Assembly (NCBI RefSeq): GCF_024612015.1
Contig: NZ_CP102512.1
Coordinates: 2,914,001 to 2,978,000 of the forward strand
Source of the DNA: Streptomyces sp. CA-210063
GTDB lineage: Bacteria > Actinomycetota > Actinomycetes > Streptomycetales > Streptomycetaceae
DNA length: 64,000 bases
Direction: 5' to 3'
Shown: one piece after another, positions 54,492-63,620 of the stretch
Layout of the letters: every line of letters starts with the position of its first letter
Position numbering within the stretch: position 1 is the first letter of the stretch
Notes under the pieces: model-generated
What the model saw: only the letters and a program-made list of their open reading frames with translations
Database searches by the model: none
What the model was told of the DNA's origin: nothing
Translations under genes and position numbers: made by a program

Positions 54492-56108
54492 ATGACTGTG
54501 CCTTCCAGGGGGACACCCCCCGGCCCCCCCGTACCCGACTTCGGCATTCCGCCGCAGCTCGCACGCCGGATGAGCATGGCCGAGCAGCACGAGTACCTGC
54601 GGACGAAGCTGACGCGGCGCCGCACGCTGATCACAGCGGGCTCGGTCGCGGCGGGCGGGCTGCTGACCGGTTGCGGCGGCTCCGGCTCGCCGGGCTCTCC
54701 GGGCGCGACGGCTTCGAAGTCCTCGATCCCGTCACCGGCCACCTCCAAGGCGCCCGGCTCGGTCGTCACCCCCTTCGGCCGTCATCTCGCCCTGGGCGCC
54801 GACCCCAAGACGCAGATGCGCGTCTCCTGGCAGGTGCCGCTCGCGGTGAAGAAGCCGTACCTGCGGGTGGGCCTGAAGCCCGAGGAGCTGAGCCGGAAGG
54901 TCGAGGCGGAGGTCCGCGACCTGCACACGCCGGGCATCGACGGCGTGCGCCTGGAGCTGGAGCAGTACTACCTGCACGCGGCGCTGGACGGTCTGCGCCC
55001 CGGCACGACGTACTACTACGGCGTCGGCCACGAGGGCTTCGACCCGACCTCCCCGGCCCACCGCTCGACGATCGGCACGTTCCGTACGGCACCCGCCGCC
55101 CCCGAGAAGTTCGTCTTCACGGCGTTCGGCGACCAGGGCGTCGGCAAGGCCGCGGCCGCCAACGACGATGTCATCCTCCGGCAGAAGCCCGCCTTCCATC
55201 TCCACGCGGGCGACATCTGCTACGCGAACGGCAATGGCAAGGGCGTGGAGTCGGACGGCTACGACCCCGGGTTCTGGGACCTGTTCCTCAAGCAGAACGA
55301 GCAGGTCGCGGCGACCGTGCCCTGGATGGTGACGACCGGCAACCACGACATGGAGGCCTGGTACTCGCCGGACGGCTACGGCGGCCAGCTCGCCCGCTGG
55401 TCGCTCCCGGACAGCGGCTTCGACGCGCGCTCCGCGCCGGGGGTGTACTCCTTCACGTACGGCAACGTCGGAGTCGTGGCGCTGGACGCGAACGACGTCT
55501 CGTACGAGATCCCCGCCAACTTCGGCTGCACGGACGGCCGGCAGACCAAGTGGCTGGACAAGAAGTTGGGCGAGCTGCGGGCCGCGAAGGACGTCGACTT
55601 CATCGTCGTCTTCTTCCACCACTGCGCCTACTCGACGTCCTCGCACGCCTCCGACGGCGGTGTACGCGACAGGTGGGTACCCCTGTTCGCGAAGCACGAG
55701 GTGGACCTGGTCGTCAACGGCCACAACCACGTCTACGAGCGCACGGACGCCATCAAGAACGGCGAGGTCGGCAGGGCCGTACCGATCGGCGCGTCGACCG
55801 ACCCGACCCGGGACGGAATCGTGTATGTCACGGCGGGCGGCGGCGGCCGTGATCTGTACGGTTTCCCGTCCGGCGTGAAGGAGAGCTACGAGGGGCACGT
55901 CACGCGCCACGACGCCGTCGACACCTTCGAGTGGACCAGGTCACGCAGCTCCAAGGAGGAGACGGTGGAGTGGTCACGGGTGCGCTACCGGGGCTTCTCC
56001 CTGCTCTCGGTGGAGGCGGAGAGCGGTTCCAGGCCGGCCCTGAAGGTCTCGGCGCTCGCCCAGAACGGGGAGCGCGTCGACCATTTCGAGGTACGGCGCG
56101 GCGCGTGA
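54492..56108 (+). CDS. Tat-exported purple-acid-phosphatase-like metallophosphoesterase
   Basis: 538 residues. The twin-arginine signal is TRRRTLITAGSVAAGGLLTGCGG (shown in part), with a lipobox LTGC, so it is probably a Tat lipoprotein. A fibronectin-like N-terminal domain (DPKTQMRVSWQVP ... GLRPGTTYYYGVGHEG) precedes the phosphatase. Metal-ligand motifs: FTAFGDQG, HAGDICY, TTGNHDME, VFFHHCAY and VNGHNHVYER. It should hydrolyse phosphate esters or phosphodiesters outside the membrane. The ATG gives a 28-residue Pro-rich lead before the signal; a later start at MSMAEQHEYL is possible. Confidence 0.88.
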   Translation: MTVPSRGTPPGPPVPDFGIPPQLARRMSMAEQHEYLRTKLTRRRTLITAGSVAAGGLLTGCGGSGSPGSPGATASKSSIPSPATSKAPGSVVTPFGRHLALGADPKTQMRVSWQVPLAVKKPYLRVGLKPEELSRKVEAEVRDLHTPGIDGVRLELEQYYLHAALDGLRPGTTYYYGVGHEGFDPTSPAHRSTIGTFRTAPAAPEKFVFTAFGDQGVGKAAAANDDVILRQKPAFHLHAGDICYANGNGKGVESDGYDPGFWDLFLKQNEQVAATVPWMVTTGNHDMEAWYSPDGYGGQLARWSLPDSGFDARSAPGVYSFTYGNVGVVALDANDVSYEIPANFGCTDGRQTKWLDKKLGELRAAKDVDFIVVFFHHCAYSTSSHASDGGVRDRWVPLFAKHEVDLVVNGHNHVYERTDAIKNGEVGRAVPIGASTDPTRDGIVYVTAGGGGRDLYGFPSGVKESYEGHVTRHDAVDTFEWTRSRSSKEETVEWSRVRYRGFSLLSVEAESGSRPALKVSALAQNGERVDHFEVRRGA

Positions 56109-56137
56109 GTCGTCCACCCGCGGCCGCACCGCACCCC

Positions 56138-56180
56138 GTGGGGGTCCCCCCGCTCGAGCGAAGCCGAGAGTGGGGGAGGG
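56138..56180. repeat. Dispersed hairpin repeat (CCCCGCTCGAGCGAAGCCGAG type)
   Basis: CCCCCCGCTCGAGCGAAGCC then GAGAGTGGGGGAGGG. This imperfect hairpin is one I recall as recurring between genes in many Streptomyces genomes. It lies just after the phosphatase stop and may terminate transcription. Confidence 0.55.
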
Positions 56181-56253
56181 TACGGCTCCCGGTTGACGGG
56201 GGTGCCGGGCGCCCGCCTGTGCGGGCCGTTCGGCACCCGGGTGTGCGGGCCGC

Positions 56254-56385
56254 TCAGTGCCCGGTCGAACCGCCGTTGTCCCTGCGGTCGAGGGCGCGCT
56301 GGAGGGCGGCGGCGGCGTTCTTGCGGTCGGACTCGCTCGTCCGGGAAATGTGACGGACTCGGCGGCGGACGGTCGTCTCGGCCAT
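56254..56385 (-). CDS. 43-residue conserved-looking small basic protein
   Basis: Starts ATG 56385 and ends TGA; AAGGAG lies 10 bases upstream. Sequence MAETTVRRRVRHISRTSESD, then RKNAAAALQRALDRRDNGG: a basic start followed by one amphipathic helix. No membrane segment. High GC3 and a good ribosome site support coding. Function unknown. Confidence 0.65.
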   Translation of the reverse strand: MAETTVRRRVRHISRTSESDRKNAAAALQRALDRRDNGGSTGH

Positions 56386-56644
56386 GGGGAATCGACTCCT
56401 TCGAGGCAATCCGGAGTACGGAAACGGGCGGTGTACGAGACGCCGGAAGGGGCGGGGAGCGGGGCCGCAGGGGTTGCCTGCCTCGGGCTCCGGCTCACGA
56501 CCGCCATTCGCTTGATCGAGCGAGACGTTCGGCTCCTACAAAGCTAAGCGAGGGCCGCGCATCTGTCTCTACAATTAGTCGGACTTCCTACTATCTGAGA
56601 CGGTGGATTGGGTCACACTCCACTGACCTGCGGTTTCGCGGAAC
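56386..56644. other. Intergenic region upstream of the small basic protein
   Basis: About 260 bp, less GC-rich near 56540-56610 (CTCTACAATTAGTCGG; TACTATCTGAGACGG). It probably holds the promoter of the minus-strand small gene. No coding frame recognised. Confidence 0.4.
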
Positions 56645-56688
56645 ACAGCGCGCCCGGCCCCTCACGACGGAGGTGCCGGGCGCGCTGT
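56645..56688 (-). terminator. Terminator of the putA-pruA transcript
   Basis: ACAGCGCGCCCGGC (56645-56658), 16-base loop, GCCGGGCGCGCTGT (56675-56688): a 14-bp perfect stem 12 bp after the pruA stop. Confidence 0.75.
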
Positions 56689-56700
56689 CGGTCCCTGGTG

Positions 56701-58332
56701 TCAGCCCATGTGCGGGTACGGGTAGTCCGTCGGCGGGACCAGCGTCTCCTTGATGGCGCGGGTCAGGGTCCAGCGCATCAGGTTCTGCGGGGCACCGGCC
56801 TTGTCGTTGGTGCCGGAGGCGCGGCCGCCGCCGAAGGGCTGCTGGCCGACGACGGCGCCGGTGGACTTGTCGTTGATGTAGAAGTTGCCGGCCGCGTAGC
56901 GGAGCTTGTCCATCGTGTACGCCGCCGCCGCGCGGTCGCCCGCGATCACCGAACCCGTGAGCGCGTAGTCGGACACCGACTCCATCTGGGTCAGCATCTC
57001 CTCGTACCGGTCGTCCTCGTAGACGTGCACCGCGAGGAACGGGCCGAAGTACTCGGTGGTGAACACCTCGTTCGTCGGGTCGGTGCACTCGACGACGGTC
57101 GGGCGGACGAAGTAGCCGACGGAGTCGTCGTAGGAGCCGCCCGCGACGATCGTGCAGGTGGGGTCGGACTTGGCGCGGTCGATGGCGGCCTTGTTCTTGG
57201 CGAAGGAACGCTCGTCGATGACGGCACCGATGAAGTGGGAGAGGTCGGTGACGTCACCCATGGTCAGGTGGTCGACCTCGGCCGCGAACTCCTCCTTGAA
57301 GCCGGAGTTCCAGATCGACGCCGGGATGTAGGCCCGGGAGGTCGCGCTGCACTTCTGGCCCTGGTACTCGAAGGCGCCACGGGTGAGCGCCGTCTTCAGC
57401 ACGGCACGGTCGGCGCTCGGGTGGGCGACCACGAAGTCCTTGCCGCCGGTCTCGCCGACGAGCCGCGGGTAGGAGCGGTACTTCTCGATGTTGGCGCCGA
57501 CCGTCTTCCACAGGTACTGGAAGGTCTTGGTCGAGCCGGTGAAGTGGATGCCGGCGAGGTCGCGGTGCTCCAACGCCACGTTCGACACCTCGATGCCGTC
57601 GCCGGTGACGAGGTTGATGACGCCCTTGGGCAGGCCGGCCTCCTCCAGCAACCGCATGAGGAGCACGGCCGCGTGGGTCTGCGTCGGGCTCGGCTTCCAC
57701 ACCACCACGTTGCCCATGAGTGCGGGCGCGGTCGGCAGATTGCCCGCGATCGCCGTGAAGTTGAACGGCGTGATCGCGTAGACGAAGCCTTCCAGCGGGC
57801 GGTGGTCGAGGCGGTTCCAGACGCCCGGGGAGTTGGCCGGGGGCTGCTCGGCGAGCAGGTCGCGGGCGTACTTGACGTTGAACCGCCAGAAGTCGACCAG
57901 TTCGCAGGGACAGTCGATCTCGGCCTGCTGGGCGGTCTTCGACTGGCCGAGCATCGTGGAGGCGGCCAGCGTCTCGCGCCAGGGGCCGGCGAGCAGTTCG
58001 GCGGCGCGCAGGATGATCGCGGCGCGGTCGTCGAAGGACATCGCGCGCCAGGCGGGCGCGGCGGCGAGGGCCGCGTCGATGGCGTCCTGGGCGTCCTGCC
58101 GGGTGGCGTTGCCGTACGTGCCGAGGCGGGCCTTGTGGTTGTGCGGCTGCACCACGTCGAAGCGGTCGCCGCCGCCCATCCGCTTCTCGCCGCCGATCGT
58201 CATCGGCAGATCGACGGGGTTCTCGGCCAGCTCCTTCAGCTTGACCTCCAGCCGGGCGCGCTCGGGCGAGCCGGGGGCGTAGCCGTGCACCGGCTCGTTG
58301 ACGGGGGTGGGGACCTGGGTCACAGCGTCCAT
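56701..58332 (-). CDS. pruA: 1-pyrroline-5-carboxylate dehydrogenase
   Basis: 543-residue aldehyde dehydrogenase that oxidises glutamate semialdehyde to glutamate, the second step of proline breakdown. The catalytic Cys is in GQKCSATSRAYIP and the general-base Glu in LVGETGGKDFV. The cofactor loop is FTGSTKTFQYLW, and the substrate region is TGAVVGQQPFGGGRASGTNDKAG. ATG 58332. Transcribed after putA with a 239-bp structured gap. Confidence 0.95.
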   Translation of the reverse strand: MDAVTQVPTPVNEPVHGYAPGSPERARLEVKLKELAENPVDLPMTIGGEKRMGGGDRFDVVQPHNHKARLGTYGNATRQDAQDAIDAALAAAPAWRAMSFDDRAAIILRAAELLAGPWRETLAASTMLGQSKTAQQAEIDCPCELVDFWRFNVKYARDLLAEQPPANSPGVWNRLDHRPLEGFVYAITPFNFTAIAGNLPTAPALMGNVVVWKPSPTQTHAAVLLMRLLEEAGLPKGVINLVTGDGIEVSNVALEHRDLAGIHFTGSTKTFQYLWKTVGANIEKYRSYPRLVGETGGKDFVVAHPSADRAVLKTALTRGAFEYQGQKCSATSRAYIPASIWNSGFKEEFAAEVDHLTMGDVTDLSHFIGAVIDERSFAKNKAAIDRAKSDPTCTIVAGGSYDDSVGYFVRPTVVECTDPTNEVFTTEYFGPFLAVHVYEDDRYEEMLTQMESVSDYALTGSVIAGDRAAAAYTMDKLRYAAGNFYINDKSTGAVVGQQPFGGGRASGTNDKAGAPQNLMRWTLTRAIKETLVPPTDYPYPHMG

Positions 58333-58571
58333 GAGCTACCTCTTCCGAGTGAATCCCTGGCTTCAGTCCGGTGGCACCGAAGCCATGTGCGTATGTTGGG
58401 CGGCGGTCAGGGCTTGACCGTCACGCGCCCGCTGCGGCGAGCGAGTGAGAAGCCCCTACGGGGGCGGAGTCACGGTTTCCGTAACTCCTTCCGGAAATCG
58501 GGTCGGCTCAGCCGACCGATGGGCGGTAGCTGCCGTAACCCAGGATGCACCCGGGTTCCGACAGCTACCGC
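58333..58571 (-). other. Structured intergenic region between putA and pruA
   Basis: Four adjacent stem-loops within 125 bp: GCCCC/GGGGC (58450-58463), GGAGTCACGG/CCGTAACTCC (58464-58486, one mismatch), GGTCGGC/GCCGACC (58501-58517) and GCGGTAGCTG/CAGCTACCGC (58523-58571, long loop with further pairing). No coding frame. It may be an mRNA processing or attenuating element. Confidence 0.55.
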
Positions 58572-59498
58572 TCACCCTTTGCTGACCATCGAGCGGACGA
58601 AGAAGCGCAGGTTCGCCGGCTTCTCCGCCAGGCGGCGCATGAAGTAGCCGTACCAGTCGGTGCCGTACGCGGTGTAGACGCGCATCCGGTGTCCCTCGGC
58701 GGCGAGCCGGAGATGTTCCTCGGTGCGGATGCCGTACAGCATCTGGAACTCGTACTCGTCGAGCTTGCGCCCGGCCCGGCGGGCGAGTTCCTGGGTGACG
58801 GAGATGAGGCGCGGGTCGTGGGACCCGATCATCGGGTACCCCTCTCCGGCCATGAGGATCTTCAGAACGCGGACGTACGCCTTGTCGACCTCGGTCTTCT
58901 GCTGGAAGGCGATGTCGGCGGGCTCCTTGTAGGCGCCCTTGACCAGCCGTACGCGGCTACCGTTCGCGGCGAGGCGGCGGGCGTCGGCCTCGGTGCGGAA
59001 GAGGTAGGCCTGGATGACGCAGCCGGTCTGCGGGAAGTCCCGCCGCAGCTCGTCGTGGATGGCGAACATCGAGTCGAGGGTGGTGTGGTCCTCCGCGTCG
59101 AGCGTGACCGTCGTACCGATCGCGGCGGCGGCCTCGACGACCGGGCGGACGCCTGCGAGGGCCAGCTCATGACCGCCGGGGAGCGCCTGTCCGAAGAGGG
59201 AGAGCTTGACGGACATCTCGGCGCGCTCGCCGAGTTCCAGTTCCTTCAGCCGGTCGATCAGCTCCAGGTAGGCGTCGCGGGCGGCGGCGGCCTGCTCGGG
59301 GCGGGTGATGTCCTCGCCGACGACGTCCAACGTCACTTCGAGGCCCCGGTCGGTGAGGTCCCGGACGACCGGCACGATGTCGTCGACCCGTTCACCGGGG
59401 ATGAAGCGGTCGACGACCTGCTTGGTCACGGGCGCCGCCGAGATCAGGCGTCGCATCCGGTCGCTGCGCGACGCGGCGAGAATCACGGGACCCAGCAC
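58572..59498 (-). CDS. putA: Proline dehydrogenase
   Basis: 308-residue monofunctional FAD enzyme oxidising proline to pyrroline-5-carboxylate at the membrane. Motifs: VTLDVVGEDI, MSVKLSLFGQ, VTLDAEDHTTLDSM, RLVKGAYKEPADIAF and the C-terminal YTAYGTDWYGYFMRRLAEKPAN. GTG 59498 follows GGAGG at eight bases; upstream codons are not family-like. Divergent from a PucR-type regulator. Confidence 0.94.
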   Translation of the reverse strand: MLGPVILAASRSDRMRRLISAAPVTKQVVDRFIPGERVDDIVPVVRDLTDRGLEVTLDVVGEDITRPEQAAAARDAYLELIDRLKELELGERAEMSVKLSLFGQALPGGHELALAGVRPVVEAAAAIGTTVTLDAEDHTTLDSMFAIHDELRRDFPQTGCVIQAYLFRTEADARRLAANGSRVRLVKGAYKEPADIAFQQKTEVDKAYVRVLKILMAGEGYPMIGSHDPRLISVTQELARRAGRKLDEYEFQMLYGIRTEEHLRLAAEGHRMRVYTAYGTDWYGYFMRRLAEKPANLRFFVRSMVSKG

Positions 59499-59644
59499 GG
59501 GGCACCTCCACAGACCAGCAGACAGAACCACCGTGAAACCTAAGGATCCCTCGGTTCGTCGGCCATCGACAGCTGTCACGCATCCGTGGCACGGATCTCA
59601 GACAGATGTATGAAGGCCCGTGGAAAATGCGGCAGAATGCCCGG

Positions 59645-60814
59645 GTGACGTCGGAATTCAAGGGTGACTACCAGGAACTGGTCGACGAGATCTCGGGGCT
59701 CCTCGGCGCCCCGGCGACGCTGGAGAACCGCGACTTCGAGCTGATCGCCTTCGGCGCGTACGACAGCGAGGACGACCTCGATCCGTCGGCCCTGGACCCG
59801 GTCCGCACCCGCTCGATCCTGACCCGCCGCTCGACGGCGGCGGTGCGGGAGTGGTTCGAGGGCTTCGGCATCACCCGGGCGACGGCCCCGGTGCGGATCC
59901 CGCCCACCCCCGAGGCGGGGGTCCTGCGCGGCCGCGTCTGCCTCCCGGTACGTCATCGGGGTGTCGTCCTCGGCTACGTCTGGCTCCTGGACGGCGACCC
60001 GGGCCCGACCGATGTCCAGCTGTCCGCCGCCATGGCGGTCACCTCCCGGATCGGCGCCCTCCTCGCGGACGAGGCCCAGGCCGGCGCCGATCTCACCCGG
60101 GAGCTACGCGCGGTCCTCACCGCCGAGCACGGCTGGGAGCGCGACATGGCGGTCGCGGAGCTGCGCACGGCCCTCGGCCCGCGCGGCGACGGCGTCCACA
60201 CGATGGTGTGCGTGGCCCCTTGGCCGTCCGCCGACCCGGACGACGCCCCGTCCTTCCGTACGGTGCCGGGGGCGACCGCGCTGTGCACGGTGCCGTGGGG
60301 CGCGGCCGGCCAGTGCCTGGCCCTGCTGGTGCGGCTCCGCTCGGCGGACGTTCCGGCCCCGGCGCTCGCGGCCGCCGCCCGGCTCCTGGAACGCGCGGGC
60401 ACCCACGCGGCGGCCGGCGTCGCGGGCGCCCGCACCGGCCTCGCCGAACTGGGCACCGCCTGGCGCGAGGCCTCGGCGGCGGCCCGAGCGGTGCTGGCGG
60501 AGCCCCGCCTGGGCCCGGTCGCCGAGTGGCGCTCCATCGGCCCGTACCGCCTCCTGACCGCCCTCCCCCGCGACGTTCCCCAGGACCCGTGCGTCCGCAC
60601 CCTCCTGGCCCCCGCCCACCATGAACTCGCCCATACCGCCGAGGTGTTCCTCGACTGCGCAGGCCAGGCCGGCCGCACCGCCGCCGAACTGGGCATCCAC
60701 CGCCAGACCCTCTACTACCGCCTCTCCCGCGTCGAACAGCTCACGGGCCTGGACCTGGACGACGGCGAGGACCGGCTGTTGCTGCACATGGCGCTGAAGG
60801 GGGCGCGGCTCTGA
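59645..60814 (+). CDS. PucR-family regulator of proline catabolism
   Basis: 389 residues. The N-terminal part is a GAF-like ligand-binding domain ([19 protein letters not shown] ... [22 protein letters not shown]). The C-terminal helix-turn-helix is [20 protein letters not shown] and [21 protein letters not shown]. Such regulators activate or repress adjacent purine or proline genes; divergence from putA suggests proline-responsive control. GTG 59645 is preferred: CAGAAT seven bases upstream can act as a -10 for a leaderless message. An upstream ATG (59606) would add 13 residues. Confidence 0.87.
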   Translation: MTSEFKGDYQELVDEISGLLGAPATLENRDFELIAFGAYDSEDDLDPSALDPVRTRSILTRRSTAAVREWFEGFGITRATAPVRIPPTPEAGVLRGRVCLPVRHRGVVLGYVWLLDGDPGPTDVQLSAAMAVTSRIGALLADEAQAGADLTRELRAVLTAEHGWERDMAVAELRTALGPRGDGVHTMVCVAPWPSADPDDAPSFRTVPGATALCTVPWGAAGQCLALLVRLRSADVPAPALAAAARLLERAGTHAAAGVAGARTGLAELGTAWREASAAARAVLAEPRLGPVAEWRSIGPYRLLTALPRDVPQDPCVRTLLAPAHHELAHTAEVFLDCAGQAGRTAAELGIHRQTLYYRLSRVEQLTGLDLDDGEDRLLLHMALKGARL

Positions 60815-60832
60815 CCGATGTGTCAGGTCACT

Positions 60833-61837
<1,005 letters not shown>

Positions 61838-61891
61838 AGAGGTGCTCCTCACCTTGCGCCATGAGTTGCCGCGGCAGCCGGGTGCGATCCA

Positions 61892-61925
61892 TTGAGACGT
61901 TATATAAGCCTGCGATATATTTCAA
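61892..61925. promoter_or_regulatory. Divergent overlapping promoters of marR and gap
   Basis: Plus strand: -35 TTGAGA (61892-61897), 18 bp, -10 TATATT (61916-61921), six bases before GTG 61928, so marR may be leaderless. Minus strand: -35 TTGAAA (61920-61925) with -10 TAACGT (61897-61902), 17 bp apart. The two promoters overlap face to face in an AT island (TTATATAAGCCTGCGATATA) with imperfect symmetry, suitable for one regulator to block both. Confidence 0.6.
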
Positions 61926-61927
61926 GG

Positions 61928-62389
61928 GTGACCGACTCTCCGCACACCAGCGCACAGGACGACTTGGACGTTGATGTCCTCACCAAGACGATCGAGAACT
62001 TCAATCGCTTCTACATCCGGCTCCCCACGTTGCAGAAGCTGTCGTTCACGACGCTGTCGGTGCTGGACACGCTGACCCACAGCGGCCCGACGCGGCTGAC
62101 CGAACTCGCCAAGAACGAGCAGATCAGCCAGCCGGGGCTCACTCAGTTGGTCACCCGGCTCGAGCGCGACGGACTCGTGGAACGTCGCCCCGACCCGACG
62201 GACGGACGCGCCGTCCTCATCCACATCACCGAAGCCGGCCGCCAGATCGGCCAGGCCCGGCACGACGACCGGGCCCGTCATCTGCTCCCGCTGATCGCCC
62301 AGCTGACGCCCGAGGAACGACGCGCGATCGCCGGGGCCCTCCCCGTGCTCACCCGCCTCGCGCAACTCGGGACCCGGTCTCGGCGGTAG
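61928..62389 (+). CDS. MarR-family transcriptional regulator
   Basis: 153 residues with the winged-helix core: LQKLSFTTLSVLDTLTHSG, RLTELAKNEQISQPGLTQLV and RLERDGLVERRPDPTDGRAVLIHIT (given in pieces). The DPTDGRA wing is typical. No redox cysteine, so it should sense a small ligand rather than peroxide. GTG 61928 is six bases after the -10 element. Divergent from gap. Confidence 0.9.
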   Translation: MTDSPHTSAQDDLDVDVLTKTIENFNRFYIRLPTLQKLSFTTLSVLDTLTHSGPTRLTELAKNEQISQPGLTQLVTRLERDGLVERRPDPTDGRAVLIHITEAGRQIGQARHDDRARHLLPLIAQLTPEERRAIAGALPVLTRLAQLGTRSRR

Positions 62390-62432
62390 GGCTGTCCACG
62401 CTGCGCATCAGCTCCACCTTCGGACAGGCCCT

Positions 62433-62807
62433 TCAGCGAGCGTCCGCCCGCTCCTGCCGTGCCTCGGTCGCGTCGCGGAACGCGGCCAACGCGGCCCGGC
62501 GGCGGCTCAGTTCCGCGATGTCCGCGTCCATCCGTGCCAGGTGCGCGGTCATCGTGCGCAGCACTTCCGGGCAGGGCTCGATGCCCGGCCCCTCGCCGTC
62601 GGCACACGGCAGCATCTCGCGGATGGATTCGGTGGTCAGCCCGGCCGCCAGCATGCCCCGGATGCGGGCGACGACGTACGGGGCGTCAGGTGCGTACACG
62701 CGGTATCCGCTGCTGTCGCGGTCGGGGCGGAGCAGGCCCTGCTCGTCGTAGTACCGCAGCAGCCGGGCCGCGACTCCGGTCCGCCGTGACAGCTCGCCTA
62801 TCAGCAC
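62433..62807 (-). CDS. MerR-family transcriptional regulator
   Basis: 124 residues. Winged helix MLIGELSRRTGVAARLLRYY and LLRPDRDSSGYRVYAPDA at the N-terminus, then a dimerisation helix and a short C-terminal part with CADGEGPGIEPCPEVL. Two cysteines 15 residues apart may bind metal or a ligand. Divergent from the alpha/beta hydrolase gene, whose promoter carries a MerR-style dyad with a 19-bp spacer. Confidence 0.88.
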   Translation of the reverse strand: MLIGELSRRTGVAARLLRYYDEQGLLRPDRDSSGYRVYAPDAPYVVARIRGMLAAGLTTESIREMLPCADGEGPGIEPCPEVLRTMTAHLARMDADIAELSRRRAALAAFRDATEARQERADAR

Positions 62808-62823
62808 TGATTCTCCTCACCAC

Positions 62824-62883
62824 GCCCGGGACCCGACTCACCAGCCCGGGACTTGACTCACCAGCCCGGGACTTGACCTTCAC
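62824..62883. repeat. Three tandem 20-bp repeats upstream of the hydrolase gene
   Basis: Units at 62824, 62844 and 62864 of form GCCCGGGACTTGACTCACCA (the first has CC for TT, the third drifts at its end). Each carries a TTGAC-like core, and the last supplies the -35 of the hydrolase promoter. Only three units with no spacers, so not CRISPR. Confidence 0.7.
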
Positions 62884-62901
62884 ACCGGTGTGATGGGTCA
62901 A
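62873..62901 (+). promoter_or_regulatory. MerR-type operator/promoter of the alpha/beta hydrolase gene
   Basis: -35 TTGACC (62873-62878) opens a 29-bp imperfect palindrome closing with GGTCAA. Its centre TCACACCGGTGTGA is perfectly symmetrical. The 19-bp spacer to the next -10-like hexamer is characteristic of MerR-activated promoters. ATG follows 10 bp later. Confidence 0.7.
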
Positions 62902-62911
62902 CGTACGAGGC

Positions 62912-63601
62912 ATGCGCGATTCATTCCCCTCCCTCGCCACCACCGTCACGGGCACCGGCCCGGGGCTGCTGCTGGCCCATGGCGCCACCGGCAGCACCGA
63001 AGGCAACTTCGGGCCGGTGCTGCCCGCCCTCGCCGCCGCCCACACCGTCGTCGCCCCGGACTACCCCGGTTCGGGTGCGACGCCGGTCGCCGAAGCCCCG
63101 CTGGACCTGGACGAACTCGCGGACTCGGTCGTCGATTCCGCCGTGCGGCGCGGCGTCGGGCGGTTCGCGGTGCTCGGCTTCTCGCTCGGCACGCTGGTGG
63201 CGGTGCGCGCCGCCGTACGCCATCCCGAGCGGGTGACCGCGCTCGTGCTGACCGCCGGGTTCGCCCGGCCCGACGACCATCTGCTGGGCCTCCTTCCCGG
63301 TTGGCGGGCCGAGGAGCCCCCCGCCCTCCGCCCGCATCTCGATCTGGTCCCTTCCCTCGACATCACCGGTGACCTGGTCGAGGTCGCCGTACCGACGCTG
63401 GTCGTCGCGACGACCGCCGACAGCCTGGTCCCGCCCAGCGGCTCCCGCGCGCTGGCCGACGGGATCCGGGGCGCGCGGTACACGGAGATCGACAGCGACC
63501 ACGTGGTCATGGTCGAGCGTCCGGAGGAGTGGCTGAAGCCGGTCCTCGGTTTTCTCCACTCCCTCGCGCTTTCGGACGGGAAGGGCGGTGGGTGGGAATG
63601 A
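62912..63601 (+). CDS. Alpha/beta hydrolase
   Basis: 229 residues. The oxyanion loop is LLLAHGATGS, the nucleophile elbow is GFSLG (Ser), the acid Asp lies in VVATTADSLVPP, and the catalytic His is in DSDHVVMVERPEEW. It is a cytosolic hydrolase of broad family; the substrate is unknown. ATG 62912 has no strong ribosome site and starts soon after the promoter dyad. It ends 19 bp before the convergent P450 gene. Confidence 0.88.
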   Translation: MRDSFPSLATTVTGTGPGLLLAHGATGSTEGNFGPVLPALAAAHTVVAPDYPGSGATPVAEAPLDLDELADSVVDSAVRRGVGRFAVLGFSLGTLVAVRAAVRHPERVTALVLTAGFARPDDHLLGLLPGWRAEEPPALRPHLDLVPSLDITGDLVEVAVPTLVVATTADSLVPPSGSRALADGIRGARYTEIDSDHVVMVERPEEWLKPVLGFLHSLALSDGKGGGWE

Positions 63602-63620
63602 AACCGCGGGTCGTCCCCCT

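Noticed and set aside
62824..62883. Short tandem repeats considered as a CRISPR array
   Set aside because: Only three abutting 20-bp units, no spacers, no cas genes; they form part of a promoter.
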